A stretch of 64,000 nucleotides of DNA from contig CAVVVI010000004.1 of assembly GCA_963751795.1 (NCBI GenBank), positions 1,364,001-1,428,000 on the forward strand, given 5' to 3'. Below are positions 45,302-53,771 of the stretch, in pieces. A program made the position numbers and the translations under genes. Numbering within the stretch: the stretch's first letter is position 1; each line of letters begins with the position of its first letter. Origin of the DNA: BOG-908 sp963751795 (GTDB lineage Bacteria > Pseudomonadota > Alphaproteobacteria > Acetobacterales > Acetobacteraceae). The notes beneath the pieces are model-generated. The model did not search any database. It was not told the DNA's origin and saw only the letters and a program-made list of their open reading frames with translations.

Positions 45302-45373
45302 TGGGCGCGACAGGGATTGAACCTGTGACCCCCGCCGTGTGAAGGCGATGCTCTACCGCTGAGCTACGCGCCC
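45299..45373 (-). tRNA. tRNA-Val (anticodon CAC)
   Basis: The minus strand folds as a cloverleaf: acceptor stem GGGCGCG/CGCGCCC, D-arm GCTCAGCGGTAGAGC, anticodon loop TTCACAC with CAC as anticodon, T-arm with GGTTCAATCCC. CCA is encoded (45299-45301). This tRNA reads GUG. Confidence 0.95.
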
Positions 45374-45582
45374 GGTCTTGCGAGTGGGCTGTGTAGCCGC
45401 GCGTGCATGGCCTGACAAGGCGCTTGCGCCGGCCAGGCAGCACGGCGCCGGCGCGGCCGGCACAGGGCGTTATTGTTACGCCCGGCGATTCCGGTCTTGC
45501 GCTGGGCTGCGTTGAACAGGCGACATATTGTGATGGCGAGCGAATTGAGAGTATTAGCCTCCCAGCAAGACTAGAGAGACAC

Positions 45583-46227
45583 ATGCCTTCTGTAGACCGC
45601 GACACGACACTTCTCGAACTCACCGTGCAGATCGTCTCGGCGCATGTCGGCAAGAACCAGCTTCCGCCTTCGGCGCTGCCCATGCTGATCGAGCAGGTGC
45701 ATGCCGCTTTGCGCGACGTGCATCACGAGCCGGCACCGGCGCCGGCCGAAAAGCAGCAGCCCTTCGTGGCTCCCAAGCGCTCGATCTTCCCCGACTACAT
45801 CGTGTGCCTGGAAGACGGCCGTAAGCTCAAAACGCTCAAGCGCCACCTGCGCTCGTTCGGGCTGTCGCCCGAGCAGTATCGCGACAAATGGGGCCTGCCG
45901 GCCGACTATCCGATGGTGGCCCCCAACTACGCCGAACACCGCTCCCGCCTGGCCAAGCAGCTCGGGCTGGGCCGCAAGGCTGCGGCAGCCGACGAAGGCG
46001 ATACACCGGACGCGGCCGAGGCGGCCGGCACCGTCGAGGCCCCGGCCGAGGAGCGCGAGGCGCGGTGGCGTCCGGAGCCGACGGCGGCTTCGGTGTTCGC
46101 CAAGTTCCCGGCCAAGGATGCCGGCCAGGATGAGGAGGAGCCGGCAGCCGAGGAGGCCGTGGGCGCGCCGAAGAAGCGTGGCCGCAAGCCGTTCTCCAAG
46201 CAGCTTGCCCGCACGATGCCGCGCTGA
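45583..46227 (+). CDS. mucR: MucR/Ros family transcriptional regulator
   Basis: The 214-residue protein has the MucR core at residues 1-135: TTLLELTVQIVSAHVGKNQL at the N-terminus, IVCLEDGRKLKTLKRHLRSFGLSPEQYRDKWGL (zinc-finger region) and MVAPNYAEHRSRLAKQLGLGRK. MucR proteins silence AT-rich promoters in an H-NS-like way and control exopolysaccharide, cell cycle and virulence genes. The C-terminal 75 residues are an acidic Ala/Glu linker followed by KKRGRKP (197-203), an AT-hook-like motif. ATG 45583 was chosen because upstream in-frame codons do not match the family. The region upstream is AT-rich (45515-45560), which fits autoregulation. Confidence 0.92.
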   Translation: MPSVDRDTTLLELTVQIVSAHVGKNQLPPSALPMLIEQVHAALRDVHHEPAPAPAEKQQPFVAPKRSIFPDYIVCLEDGRKLKTLKRHLRSFGLSPEQYRDKWGLPADYPMVAPNYAEHRSRLAKQLGLGRKAAAADEGDTPDAAEAAGTVEAPAEEREARWRPEPTAASVFAKFPAKDAGQDEEEPAAEEAVGAPKKRGRKPFSKQLARTMPR

Positions 46228-46238
46228 GATAGCGGCAG

Positions 46239-47438
46239 ATGCCCGACGCCTTCATCTGCGATTACGCGCGCACGCCGATCGGCCGCTTCGGCGGCGCGCT
46301 GCGCGACGTGCGCGCCGACGATCTTGCCGCCGTCCCGCTGCGCGCCCTGCTGGCCCGCCATCCGCAGATGGATTGGGGCGCAATTGAGGATTGCTATTTC
46401 GGCTGCGCCAACCAGGCCGGTGAGGACAACCGCAACGTGGGCCGCATGGCGCTGCTGCTTGCCGGCATTCCCGCCAGCGTGCCGGCCGCCACGCTGAACC
46501 GCCTGTGCGGCAGCGGTTTGGATGCGGTGGGCACGGCCGCCCGCATGATCCGCGCCGGCGATGCGGGCCTGGTGCTGGCCGGCGGCGTGGAAAGCATGAC
46601 GCGCGCGCCCTTCGTGGTGCCGAAGGCTACCGAAGCGTTTTCCCGCCAGGCCGCCATCGAAGACACCACCATCGGCTGGCGCTTCGTCAATCCGCTGATG
46701 CGGGCGCAGTACGGCGTGGAATCGATGCCCGAGACCGCCGAGAACGTGGCCGCCGATTACCGCATCGGCCGCGCCGACCAGGATGCGCTGGCGTATCGCA
46801 GCCAGATGCGGGCGAAAGCGGCCCAGGAAAGCGGTTTCTACGCCCGCGAGATCGTGCCCGTGACCATCGCCGGCAAGCGCGGCGAGACGGTGATCGATAC
46901 CGACGAGCATCCGCGCGGCGACACCACGCTAGAGGGGCTGGCCAAGCTGCGCGCCGCCTTCCGCACGCCGGGCACGGTGACGGCGGGCAACGCCTCGGGT
47001 GTGAACGACGGCGCCGCCGCGCTCATCATCGCTTCCGAAGCCCAGGCCGCGCGCCACGGGCTGGTGCCGCGCGCCCGCATCGTGGCCATGGCCACCGCCG
47101 GCGTGCCGCCGCGCATTATGGGCATGGGCCCGGCGCCGGCCACCGAAAAGCTGCTGGCGCTGACCGGCCTGCGCATCGCCGACATCGACATCATCGAGCT
47201 GAACGAGGCGTTCGCCGCGCAGGCGCTGGCCGTTACTCGCCAGCTCGGCCTGGCCGACGATGCGGCGCATGTGAACCCGCATGGCGGCGCCATCGCGCTG
47301 GGGCATCCGCTGGGCATGTCCGGCGCCAGGCTGGCGATGACGGCGGTGAACGCGTTGGAGACGCTGGGCGGCAAGCGCGCGATTGCCACCATGTGCATCG
47401 GCGTCGGCCAGGGCATCGCGCTGCTGCTCGAACGCTAA
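46239..47438 (+). CDS. thiolase, 3-oxoadipyl-CoA / acetyl-CoA acyltransferase type
   Basis: The 399-residue thiolase has the acyl-binding Cys90 (LNRLCGSGLDA), NEAFAAQ, the GHPLG His motif and a C-terminal Cys in MCIGVGQG. The N-terminal segment YFGCANQAGEDNRNVGRMALLLAG is characteristic of PcaF-type 3-oxoadipyl-CoA thiolases of aromatic breakdown, though acetyl-CoA acetyltransferases are close relatives. No other beta-ketoadipate genes are nearby, so the role is open. It starts 12 bp after mucR, and its stop is 15 bp from the convergent pqqE stop. Confidence 0.88.
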   Translation: MPDAFICDYARTPIGRFGGALRDVRADDLAAVPLRALLARHPQMDWGAIEDCYFGCANQAGEDNRNVGRMALLLAGIPASVPAATLNRLCGSGLDAVGTAARMIRAGDAGLVLAGGVESMTRAPFVVPKATEAFSRQAAIEDTTIGWRFVNPLMRAQYGVESMPETAENVAADYRIGRADQDALAYRSQMRAKAAQESGFYAREIVPVTIAGKRGETVIDTDEHPRGDTTLEGLAKLRAAFRTPGTVTAGNASGVNDGAAALIIASEAQAARHGLVPRARIVAMATAGVPPRIMGMGPAPATEKLLALTGLRIADIDIIELNEAFAAQALAVTRQLGLADDAAHVNPHGGAIALGHPLGMSGARLAMTAVNALETLGGKRAIATMCIGVGQGIALLLER

Positions 47439-47453
47439 CGCGCCGGGCCGAAC

Positions 47454-48551
47454 TCAGGGCACCGAAGCCGGCCGCCGTGCCGTCCTGAACACGAGCTCAG
47501 GCGTGCCGGCTTCGCTCTCGCTCAGCGCCGCCTGCATCATGGCGTGGTCGGGCGACAGCGCGCAGGCCGGATCGGTGGCGTCCATTTGCCCGGTCAATGC
47601 GAAGGCCTGGCAGCGGCAGCCGCCCCAGTCGATCTCGCGGCGGTCGCAGCTGCGGCAGGGCTCGCGCATCCAGCCGGTGCCGCGGAAACGCACGAAGGCG
47701 TCCGAAGCGTGCCAGATCTCGTGCAGCGTGGCGTGGCGGACGTTGGGGAAGGTGAAGCCCGGCAGGGTTTCCGCGGCGTGGCAGGGCATGGCGAGGCCGG
47801 CGGGCGAGATGTTGATGAAGCGCTGCGCCCAGCCGCCCATGCAGGCTTTCGGGCGGGCCGCGTGGTAGTCGGGCACCACGTAGTCGATCACCATGCGGCC
47901 GCTGAGCCGGCGGCGCGCGGCCTCCACCGTGGCGGTGGCCTCCTGCAGCTGGACCAGGCTCGGCAGCAGGGCGGCGCGGTTGACCAGGCCCCAGCCGTAA
48001 TACTGCACATGGGCGATTTCGGTGCGGTCGGCACGCAGCGCTTCGGCCAGGGCGAGCATCTGGCCGACCCGGCCGGCATTGGCGCGGTGGATGACGAAGT
48101 TCATCGTCAGCGGCAGGCCGGCGGCGCGGATGCGGGCGGCGGCCGCCTGCTTCTTGGCGAACGCACCGGGGCTGGCGCCGAGGCGGTCGTTCTCGTCGGG
48201 TTCGGAATCCTGGAAGCTGAGCTGGATGTGGTCCACGCCGGCCTGCACCAGCGCCGCCATCGCACGGTCGTCCAGCGTGACGCCGGAGGTGATGACGTTG
48301 GTGTAGAGCCCCTGCCCGGCCGCATGGGCTACCAGTGCCGGCAGATCGCGCCGGGCCAGCGGCTCACCGCCGGTGAAATGGGCCTGCAGGATGCCGATGG
48401 CGGCAGCCTGATCGAGCACCCGCATCCAGCCCGCGGTATCCAGCTCGGCGGCCGCGCGCGCCAGGTCCAGCGGGTTGGAGCAGTAGGGGCACGCGAGCGG
48501 GCAGCGATGCGTGAGCTCGGCGATCAGCCCCAGCGGCGGTGCCACGCTCAT
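47454..48551 (-). CDS. pqqE: PqqA peptide cyclase (radical SAM)
   Basis: The 365-residue radical SAM enzyme links the Glu and Tyr side chains of PqqA by a C-C bond. The SAM cluster motif is CPLACPYC (Cys17, Cys21, Cys24). FTGGEPLARRDLPAL and ITSGVTL follow. The C-terminal SPASM cysteines are in KACMGGWAQ, MPCHAAE and CRSCDRREIDWGGCRCQ. ATG 48551 overlaps the pqqD stop by 4 bp. It is the last gene of the cluster. Confidence 0.95.
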   Translation of the reverse strand: MSVAPPLGLIAELTHRCPLACPYCSNPLDLARAAAELDTAGWMRVLDQAAAIGILQAHFTGGEPLARRDLPALVAHAAGQGLYTNVITSGVTLDDRAMAALVQAGVDHIQLSFQDSEPDENDRLGASPGAFAKKQAAAARIRAAGLPLTMNFVIHRANAGRVGQMLALAEALRADRTEIAHVQYYGWGLVNRAALLPSLVQLQEATATVEAARRRLSGRMVIDYVVPDYHAARPKACMGGWAQRFINISPAGLAMPCHAAETLPGFTFPNVRHATLHEIWHASDAFVRFRGTGWMREPCRSCDRREIDWGGCRCQAFALTGQMDATDPACALSPDHAMMQAALSESEAGTPELVFRTARRPASVP

Positions 48552-48805
48552 AGCCGGATGGCGCCGCGGGCGGACAAATCGTCCAGCATGGCCACCACGT
48601 CGGCGCGGATCGCTTCGGCCGGGGCCGCGTAGCAGGCGGCGAGCTCGGCCACGATGGCGTCGATGTCGCGCGTGCCATCGACCAGCCGCAGCACGGCGGC
48701 GGCATGTTCGTCGGGCACGAATACGCGTTCCGGGCCGAGCAGCACCCAGGAGCCGCGCACCGCATCCAGCCGGAATTTGTGGCCCGGGCTGAGCCGCGGT
48801 GTCAT
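48548..48805 (-). CDS. pqqD: PQQ biosynthesis chaperone PqqD
   Basis: The 85-residue peptide chaperone brings PqqA to PqqE. The winged-helix RRE pattern is visible: LSPGHKFRLDAVRGSWVLLGPERVF, then ALVDGTRDID-like LVDGTRDIDAIVAEL and DVVAMLDDLSARGAI. Both ends overlap neighbours by 4 bp (pqqC stop and pqqE start). It is a separate gene here, not fused to pqqC or pqqE as in some species. Confidence 0.95.
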   Translation of the reverse strand: MTPRLSPGHKFRLDAVRGSWVLLGPERVFVPDEHAAAVLRLVDGTRDIDAIVAELAACYAAPAEAIRADVVAMLDDLSARGAIRL

Positions 48806-49557
48806 GCCGGTAGCCGGAAGGCGCCGGGCGGCGGCAGCGCCGGGCTGACATAGGCGGAGTACAGGGCATCGAGCTGCGCCCACAGCACGTCGCATTTGAA
48901 GCGCAAGGCGGCCAGCACGCCTGCCTGCTCGGCGGGGCTGCGCGCGTGCGCCTGCACGTAGCCCAGGGCGAAATCGGAATCCTGCGGCGCCTGGGTCAGG
49001 CGCGGCGTGAAATAGGCCAGCGTATCGGGGGTGATCCAGTCGTAATGGGCCAGCATGCCGCTGACGCGCTCGGCGATGATCACCGGCGAGAACATCTCCG
49101 TCAGCGAGGAGGCGATCGCTTCGAGCACCGGGCGGTCGCGCACGAAGGCCACGTAGGCGTCCACGGCGAAGCGCGTGGCCGGCAGCACGCCGGCGCCGGA
49201 CTGCACGACGGCAGGGTCGAGCCCCACGCCCTCGGCCAGGCGCAGCCAGCGCGCGACCCCGCCGGTGCCCGGGGCGTCGCCATCGTGATCCACGAGGCGA
49301 CGACGCCACTCCCGCCGCAGATCGGCCGTGGGCAGGCGCGCCAGCAGCGTCGCGTCCTTCACCGGGATGGCGCTCTGGTAGCAGTAGCGGTTGAGCGCCC
49401 AGGCCTGCACCTGGCCGCGGCTGAGGCCGCCGCTATGCAGCAGCTTATGGAACGGGTGGTGGATGTGATAGCGCTCGGCCCCGATGGTGCGCAGGGCTGC
49501 GGCCAGCGCCTCCGGCGACAGCGGCGCTTCCGGCGGTGGCGGGCTGCTCATGCTCAT
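48802..49557 (-). CDS. pqqC: pyrroloquinoline-quinone synthase
   Basis: The 251-residue oxidase catalyses the last step, ring closure and eight-electron oxidation to PQQ. Landmarks are RYHIHHPFHKLLHSGGLSRGQVQAWALNRYCYQSAIPVKD, DHDG, EMFSPVIIAERVSGMLAHYDWI and DFALGYV. The start is ATG 49557 (or 49551). It sits 58 bp after pqqA, where pqqB would be expected; pqqB is missing. Confidence 0.95.
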   Translation of the reverse strand: MSMSSPPPPEAPLSPEALAAALRTIGAERYHIHHPFHKLLHSGGLSRGQVQAWALNRYCYQSAIPVKDATLLARLPTADLRREWRRRLVDHDGDAPGTGGVARWLRLAEGVGLDPAVVQSGAGVLPATRFAVDAYVAFVRDRPVLEAIASSLTEMFSPVIIAERVSGMLAHYDWITPDTLAYFTPRLTQAPQDSDFALGYVQAHARSPAEQAGVLAALRFKCDVLWAQLDALYSAYVSPALPPPGAFRLPA

Positions 49558-49615
49558 GGAGCGGATCGCGCCGAGAGCGATGCGCCGCGCCCATATCGGG
49601 CACGGCGCGGCAGGC

Positions 49616-49699
49616 TCAGGACTTGGCTTCGGCGCAGGCGTAGCTGTTGATTTCCGCGCCGAGCGCGATTTCGACGATCTTCGGCGACTTCCAGGCCAT
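49616..49699 (-). CDS. pqqA: PQQ precursor peptide PqqA
   Basis: The 27-residue peptide MAWKSPKIVEIALGAEINSY... contains the conserved Glu and Tyr (E16 and Y20 of EINSY) that become PQQ. It ends ACAEAKS. GAGGAG lies 10-15 bp upstream of ATG 49699. TTGACC near 49757-49752 on the minus strand could be a -35 box, but the -10 is unclear. This gene is too short for most length filters and is easy to miss. Confidence 0.97.
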   Translation of the reverse strand: MAWKSPKIVEIALGAEINSYACAEAKS

Positions 49700-49860
49700 A
49701 GCGATAACTCCTCGGGGCGACTGCGCCGACTGTGGTCCGAGGCAGGGGTTTGGTCAACCAAAAGCACGTGCCGGCAGCCGCCAGTGCCGTGCAACAGCTT
49801 GTGCGCTCAGGTGGTTGCCCGTTTCCGCCCGGTGCCCCTATAAGGGCCCGCCACGCGCTT

Positions 49861-49951
<91 letters not shown>

Positions 49952-50000
49952 CCTGCTACTGCTGGGACCGGTGCCGCCAAAGTTGTAGCCGGGCCAGGCG

Positions 50001-51161
50001 TCAGGCACGCACAGGCCGCAGCGCTTGCGGTCCAGTTTCCGGTTCCAGCCGCAGCGTTTTGGCATGTCGGCGGCATGGCTGTTCCACGAGGCGGAAGGTC
50101 GCCTCGGCCAACACTCCGGTCAGTACAAATCCTGCAGCCAGGAGCGTAGCTACGGCCGGCTTGCCGTGAATGGAGGACGTTTGGTGCATGTGCCCGACCA
50201 GCGCGCGTGCGAGCGCATAGGCCGGGATGTGCACCAAATAGAGCGCATACGACCGGTCGCCGATGCCGGCCAGGATTTGCTGCAACCGGCCGGGGCGCAC
50301 CACGTAGCCCGCATCGAAACTGGCGGCATAGACGAGGGCGGCGCCGATCACCTCCGCCATGCCGGGCCGCAGCCAGGACACGTCGGCGAACATGGCGCTA
50401 GCAACGCCGCCGAGCAGCGCGACGAGACCCAGGAGGAAGGCGCCCCGCGCCGCCGAGTTGCGCGCAAGGAAGACTGGTTGCGCCAGTCTATACCCGTCGG
50501 CCTGTGCCCAGATGGCCAGCAAAACCCCGCAGGACAGCGCGCCGGGGCGCGTGTAGGCAAGGACGGGATCAGGCGGCAGCATGAATTGGGCCAGTGCCGC
50601 CAACAGCAGCAGACGCGGCAGCCAGCTTCCTGCAGCGATCGCCATAAGCGGCAGAACGATCGAGAACTGCGTGCCTAGTGACAGGCTCCAGAACGGAAAG
50701 AAGAGGCTTGGGGGAAAGCCGGGCGGCATCCGTATGGCACGCAGATTGGTGATGCCGAGCGCGCCGGCGAAAGCGCCAGACAAATTGGGCCACAGCGCCT
50801 GCAGAGCGCCGAAATGCGTCGATGTGACAACCAGAAGCGGCAAAGCCAGCCACAGCAGTGCCGCCGGCTGCAGCCGCCAGAACCGCCGCAACAGGAAATT
50901 GGCCACGACGGCAACCCTGCTGTCGCCGTCTCGCGCGGCCTGCAAGCGCGGCAGCAGGCTACGTGCAACCACGAAGCCGGTGATCACCAGAGCCAGGTCG
51001 AAACCGGTGTCGCCGCACCAGTATCGCGCACTGAAGGTTTGCAGCGGCGAATGCCACTCGAGCAGGTTGGCGTGGATATGCTCGAACAGCACCATGGCGA
51101 CGGCAACGGCGCGCAGCACCTGGATTTCCGCGAGCCGGCGTGGCGCGGCCGGTTCAGGCAT
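50001..51161 (-). CDS. acyltransferase family 3 membrane protein (copy 1)
   Basis: The 386-residue membrane protein starts LAEIQVLRAVAVAMVLFEHI, the acyltransferase_3 motif with its key His in the EHI position, and has about ten hydrophobic spans. LRRFWRLQPAALLWL is shared with its two neighbours. Such enzymes O-acylate sugars of lipopolysaccharide, exopolysaccharide or peptidoglycan, or hopanoids. The conserved RxxR-like motif is LLPRL/FLLRRFWRLQP. ATG 51161 overlaps the upstream gene stop by 8 bp. It is the last of three tandem paralogues. Confidence 0.88.
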   Translation of the reverse strand: MPEPAAPRRLAEIQVLRAVAVAMVLFEHIHANLLEWHSPLQTFSARYWCGDTGFDLALVITGFVVARSLLPRLQAARDGDSRVAVVANFLLRRFWRLQPAALLWLALPLLVVTSTHFGALQALWPNLSGAFAGALGITNLRAIRMPPGFPPSLFFPFWSLSLGTQFSIVLPLMAIAAGSWLPRLLLLAALAQFMLPPDPVLAYTRPGALSCGVLLAIWAQADGYRLAQPVFLARNSAARGAFLLGLVALLGGVASAMFADVSWLRPGMAEVIGAALVYAASFDAGYVVRPGRLQQILAGIGDRSYALYLVHIPAYALARALVGHMHQTSSIHGKPAVATLLAAGFVLTGVLAEATFRLVEQPCRRHAKTLRLEPETGPQALRPVRA

Positions 51162-52302
51162 GGACAGATTGCAACGCCGGCCGCAGGCCAGATGGGCTGC
51201 GGCCGAGCCGTTCCACACGCTGGTAGGTGATCTCGGCGAAGGCGAAGGTGAGCAGGAATGCCACGAGCGCGTACTGAATATTGAGCGCGATGTTGCCGCC
51301 CCGCAGCACGTGTGGGTAGCGCGTGTAGAGTTCACGCGTGATGGCGAACGTGGCCATGTGGCAGAGATAGATGGAGTAGGATCGCGAGCCGAACCAGAGC
51401 AACGTGTCGCGCACGCGCCCTGCCTGCACGATGTAGCCGCAATCGAAGCTTGCCGTATAGACAAGCAGCCCGGCCACGATCGCCACCATGCCGTACGGCA
51501 CGGAGAAGAGCGGCAGCGTCAGCCACGATTCGAGCGTGCCCATGCTGAGGATGCAGACGCCCGCGAATAGCAGGCGATGCCAGCCCGAGCCTGCGAGGAA
51601 ACGCGGCCGGCAGATCGCGTAGCTCGTGTGCCGGCTCCAGATCGCCAGCAATACGCCGGCGGCGAGCCCGCCCGGACGGGTCATGTTGTAGATCGGGTCG
51701 AAGGGAAGCGCGAATTGATACAGCACCAGCGCCAGCAGCGCCCAGACCAGGTGCCGCCGCAGCAGCAGCGCCGCGATCGGGAGCAGCACATAGAATTGCT
51801 CCTCGAGCGACAGACTCCAGTAATGCGTATCCAGGCCCGCATGCGGTGATCCATAGGGCAATGCGCCAAGCTGCACATTCAACAACATGAAGGCTGCCCC
51901 CAATGCGCACCCCAGATTGGCCGACAACGTCTGGAAAATGTGCGAGCTGTTGAACACCAGGCAAAGCGGTAGGGGTATCGCCAACCAGAGCCATGCAGCC
52001 GGCTGAAGACGCCAGAACCGGCGCAGTATGAATGCCCGCAGCACGGGCAGGCCCGCTTGCACGCTCTCCGCACGGTCCAACGCCGGCAGCAACGTGCGCG
52101 CGATCACGAAGCCGGAGATCGTGAAGAACAGATCCACCCCGGCGGCGCCATGCCACAGCAAGGTGCTGTAATAGCCGAGCCAGGTGTTCCAGGGGAACAT
52201 GAAGCCGGCATGCTGGCTCAGCACCATCAGGATCGCGACCCCGCGCAGCGCGTCGATCTCGGCGATGCGGCCCTCCAGCGGCGGCGCGGCGCAAGCCGGC
52301 AT
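51154..52302 (-). CDS. acyltransferase family 3 membrane protein (copy 2)
   Basis: The 382-residue form starts at ATG 52302, 12 residues before IAEIDALRGVAILMVLSQHAG; an ATG at 52374 in the same frame would add a low-complexity leader that overlaps the upstream gene by 20 bp. GAGG 4 bp and AAGGAAG 13 bp before 52302 give mixed support. It has ISGFVIARTLLP, LRRFWRLQPAAWLWLAIPLP, YWSLSLEEQFYVLLP and a C-terminal MATFAITRELY segment. Likely a polysaccharide O-acyltransferase; the SLEEQFY motif is typical of OafA-like enzymes. Confidence 0.87.
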   Translation of the reverse strand: MPACAAPPLEGRIAEIDALRGVAILMVLSQHAGFMFPWNTWLGYYSTLLWHGAAGVDLFFTISGFVIARTLLPALDRAESVQAGLPVLRAFILRRFWRLQPAAWLWLAIPLPLCLVFNSSHIFQTLSANLGCALGAAFMLLNVQLGALPYGSPHAGLDTHYWSLSLEEQFYVLLPIAALLLRRHLVWALLALVLYQFALPFDPIYNMTRPGGLAAGVLLAIWSRHTSYAICRPRFLAGSGWHRLLFAGVCILSMGTLESWLTLPLFSVPYGMVAIVAGLLVYTASFDCGYIVQAGRVRDTLLWFGSRSYSIYLCHMATFAITRELYTRYPHVLRGGNIALNIQYALVAFLLTFAFAEITYQRVERLGRSPSGLRPALQSVHA

Positions 52303-52354
52303 ACCCTCGCGAATTCTTCCTTCGGATGGCGGCGAGAGGGTGTGCAACGCGCGC

Positions 52355-53537
52355 TCAGGCCACCAGGCCAGCATCGGGCCTGATGCGCAGGCTCCGCCCG
52401 TAGCGGCGGCCGGGCAGTTCGATGAACCGGTAATTCAGGTCGGCGGTAATCAGTGTCAGTACCGATGGCAATGGCCGCGAACTCGAAGGCCAGCGTCCAC
52501 GTCGCCACCCAGATCGGCGGCCTAAGACGCGCCCAAATTTCTCGGGTGAGCGCAAACATCGTCATATGCGTCAGGTAGATTGCGTAGGAGCGCGCACCGA
52601 TCCAGCACAGCCCGCGCCGCAGCACACCCGATTTCATCAGCAAGCCGGCATCGAAGCTCGCCGTATAGACCAGGATGCCGGAGAGCAAGGCGATCAGCCC
52701 GTAACAGACGGTTTGGAGCGGCTGGACCAGCAGGCTGGCCACTGCACCGAGTGCCACCACAAGCAGGCTGACGAACACGAAGCGCAGCGCGGGTGAGCGC
52801 GCCAGGAACGTCGGCATGGCCATGCTATACGAGTCGTGCTGGCTCCACATGGCCAGCAACACGCCCACGCAGATGGCGCCTGGCCGCATGGCGGCGGCTG
52901 CTGGCGTGATGGGCGCGTCGAACTGATAGATCAGCAGCCCGAGCATGAGCACCCACAGGCGGCGCCGCAGCAGAAGGGCGGCAACGGGCAGCAGAAGGTA
53001 GAATTGTTCCTCGAGCGACAGGCTCCAATAGGGAAAGGTGGCGCCGGCCGAGCCGCTCCCGAACATCAGGCCGAACCGCAGATTGTTCACGGCCAGGATC
53101 GCGGTCAGGGCCGAGGCCAGGTTCGATTCCAGGCTCTGGAATGCGCCGGTGCTGTTGAAGGCTGCGGAGAGGACGGTGGGGATCAGCAGCCACGTCCAGG
53201 CGCTGGGCTGCAATCGCCAGAAGCGCCGCAGCAGAAACGTGAGCGTTTCGGCCAGGAAGGCGTTGCCATGCAGGCCGTCGAGCCGCGGCAGCAGATTCCG
53301 CGCGATGACAAAACCCGAAATGACGAAGAACAGGTCAACGCCGCTACTGCCGTTCCAGTAGTTGATGGCAAAGTCGCCAAGCGTCGAGCGCCAGAAGAAA
53401 AGGTTCAGCGGGATGTGTTCGATGAACACCATGATTACAGCAACAGCGCGCAGCATCTCGATCTCTTCGATGCGCGTGCCCGTGCTGGCGGTGCGCGGAA
53501 GCCCTTCGGGCAATGCAAGCGGCGTTCCGGCGTCCAT
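52355..53537 (-). CDS. acyltransferase family 3 membrane protein (copy 3), one frame break
   Basis: The protein starts IEEIEMLRAVAVIMVFIEHIPLN and shares SGFVIARNLLPRL, LLRRFWRLQPSAW and YWSLSLEEQFYLLLP with the next gene. About 390 residues are expected. Near 52470 the frame breaks after AFEFAAIAI; with one G of GG removed it continues as VLTLITADLNYRFIELPGRRYGRS to a stop at 52355, the end expected for the family. Otherwise it would run on antisense-like for 50 residues into the next gene. The first gene of the tandem set, with a plausible promoter upstream. Confidence 0.87.
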
Positions 53538-53589
53538 CCATTTACCCTACGCTGCCTAAGTCCGGGAGCGCCCTTCGGTGCTGAGCCGG

Positions 53590-53617
53590 ACTATATATTG
53601 CCGTCCGGCTTCGGCAA
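53590..53617 (-). promoter_or_regulatory. candidate sigma70-type promoter of the acyltransferase operon
   Basis: On the minus strand TTGCCG (53617-53612) and TATAGT (53595-53590) lie 16 bp apart and about 55 bp upstream of the first start at 53537. The -10 matches consensus at 5 of 6 positions and the -35 at 4 of 6. Confidence 0.4.
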
Positions 53618-53771
53618 ACCGGTGTCGGCCCGATGTATTGGGGGCCACCGACGCCCTGCCGGCGGTTCGCGCACGCTGCGCGCGGCAGGAACGCTCGAGG
53701 CAGAAACCGTTCAGGCCGGCTTATCCGACAGACTGGCCAGGTCGGCGCCCACTACCGAAGCCTTCCGGCCC

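Noticed and set aside
48806..49309. An open frame reading through pqqC into pqqD
   Set aside because: It is only the pqqD frame extended upstream; PqqD starts at ATG 48805 overlapping the pqqC stop.
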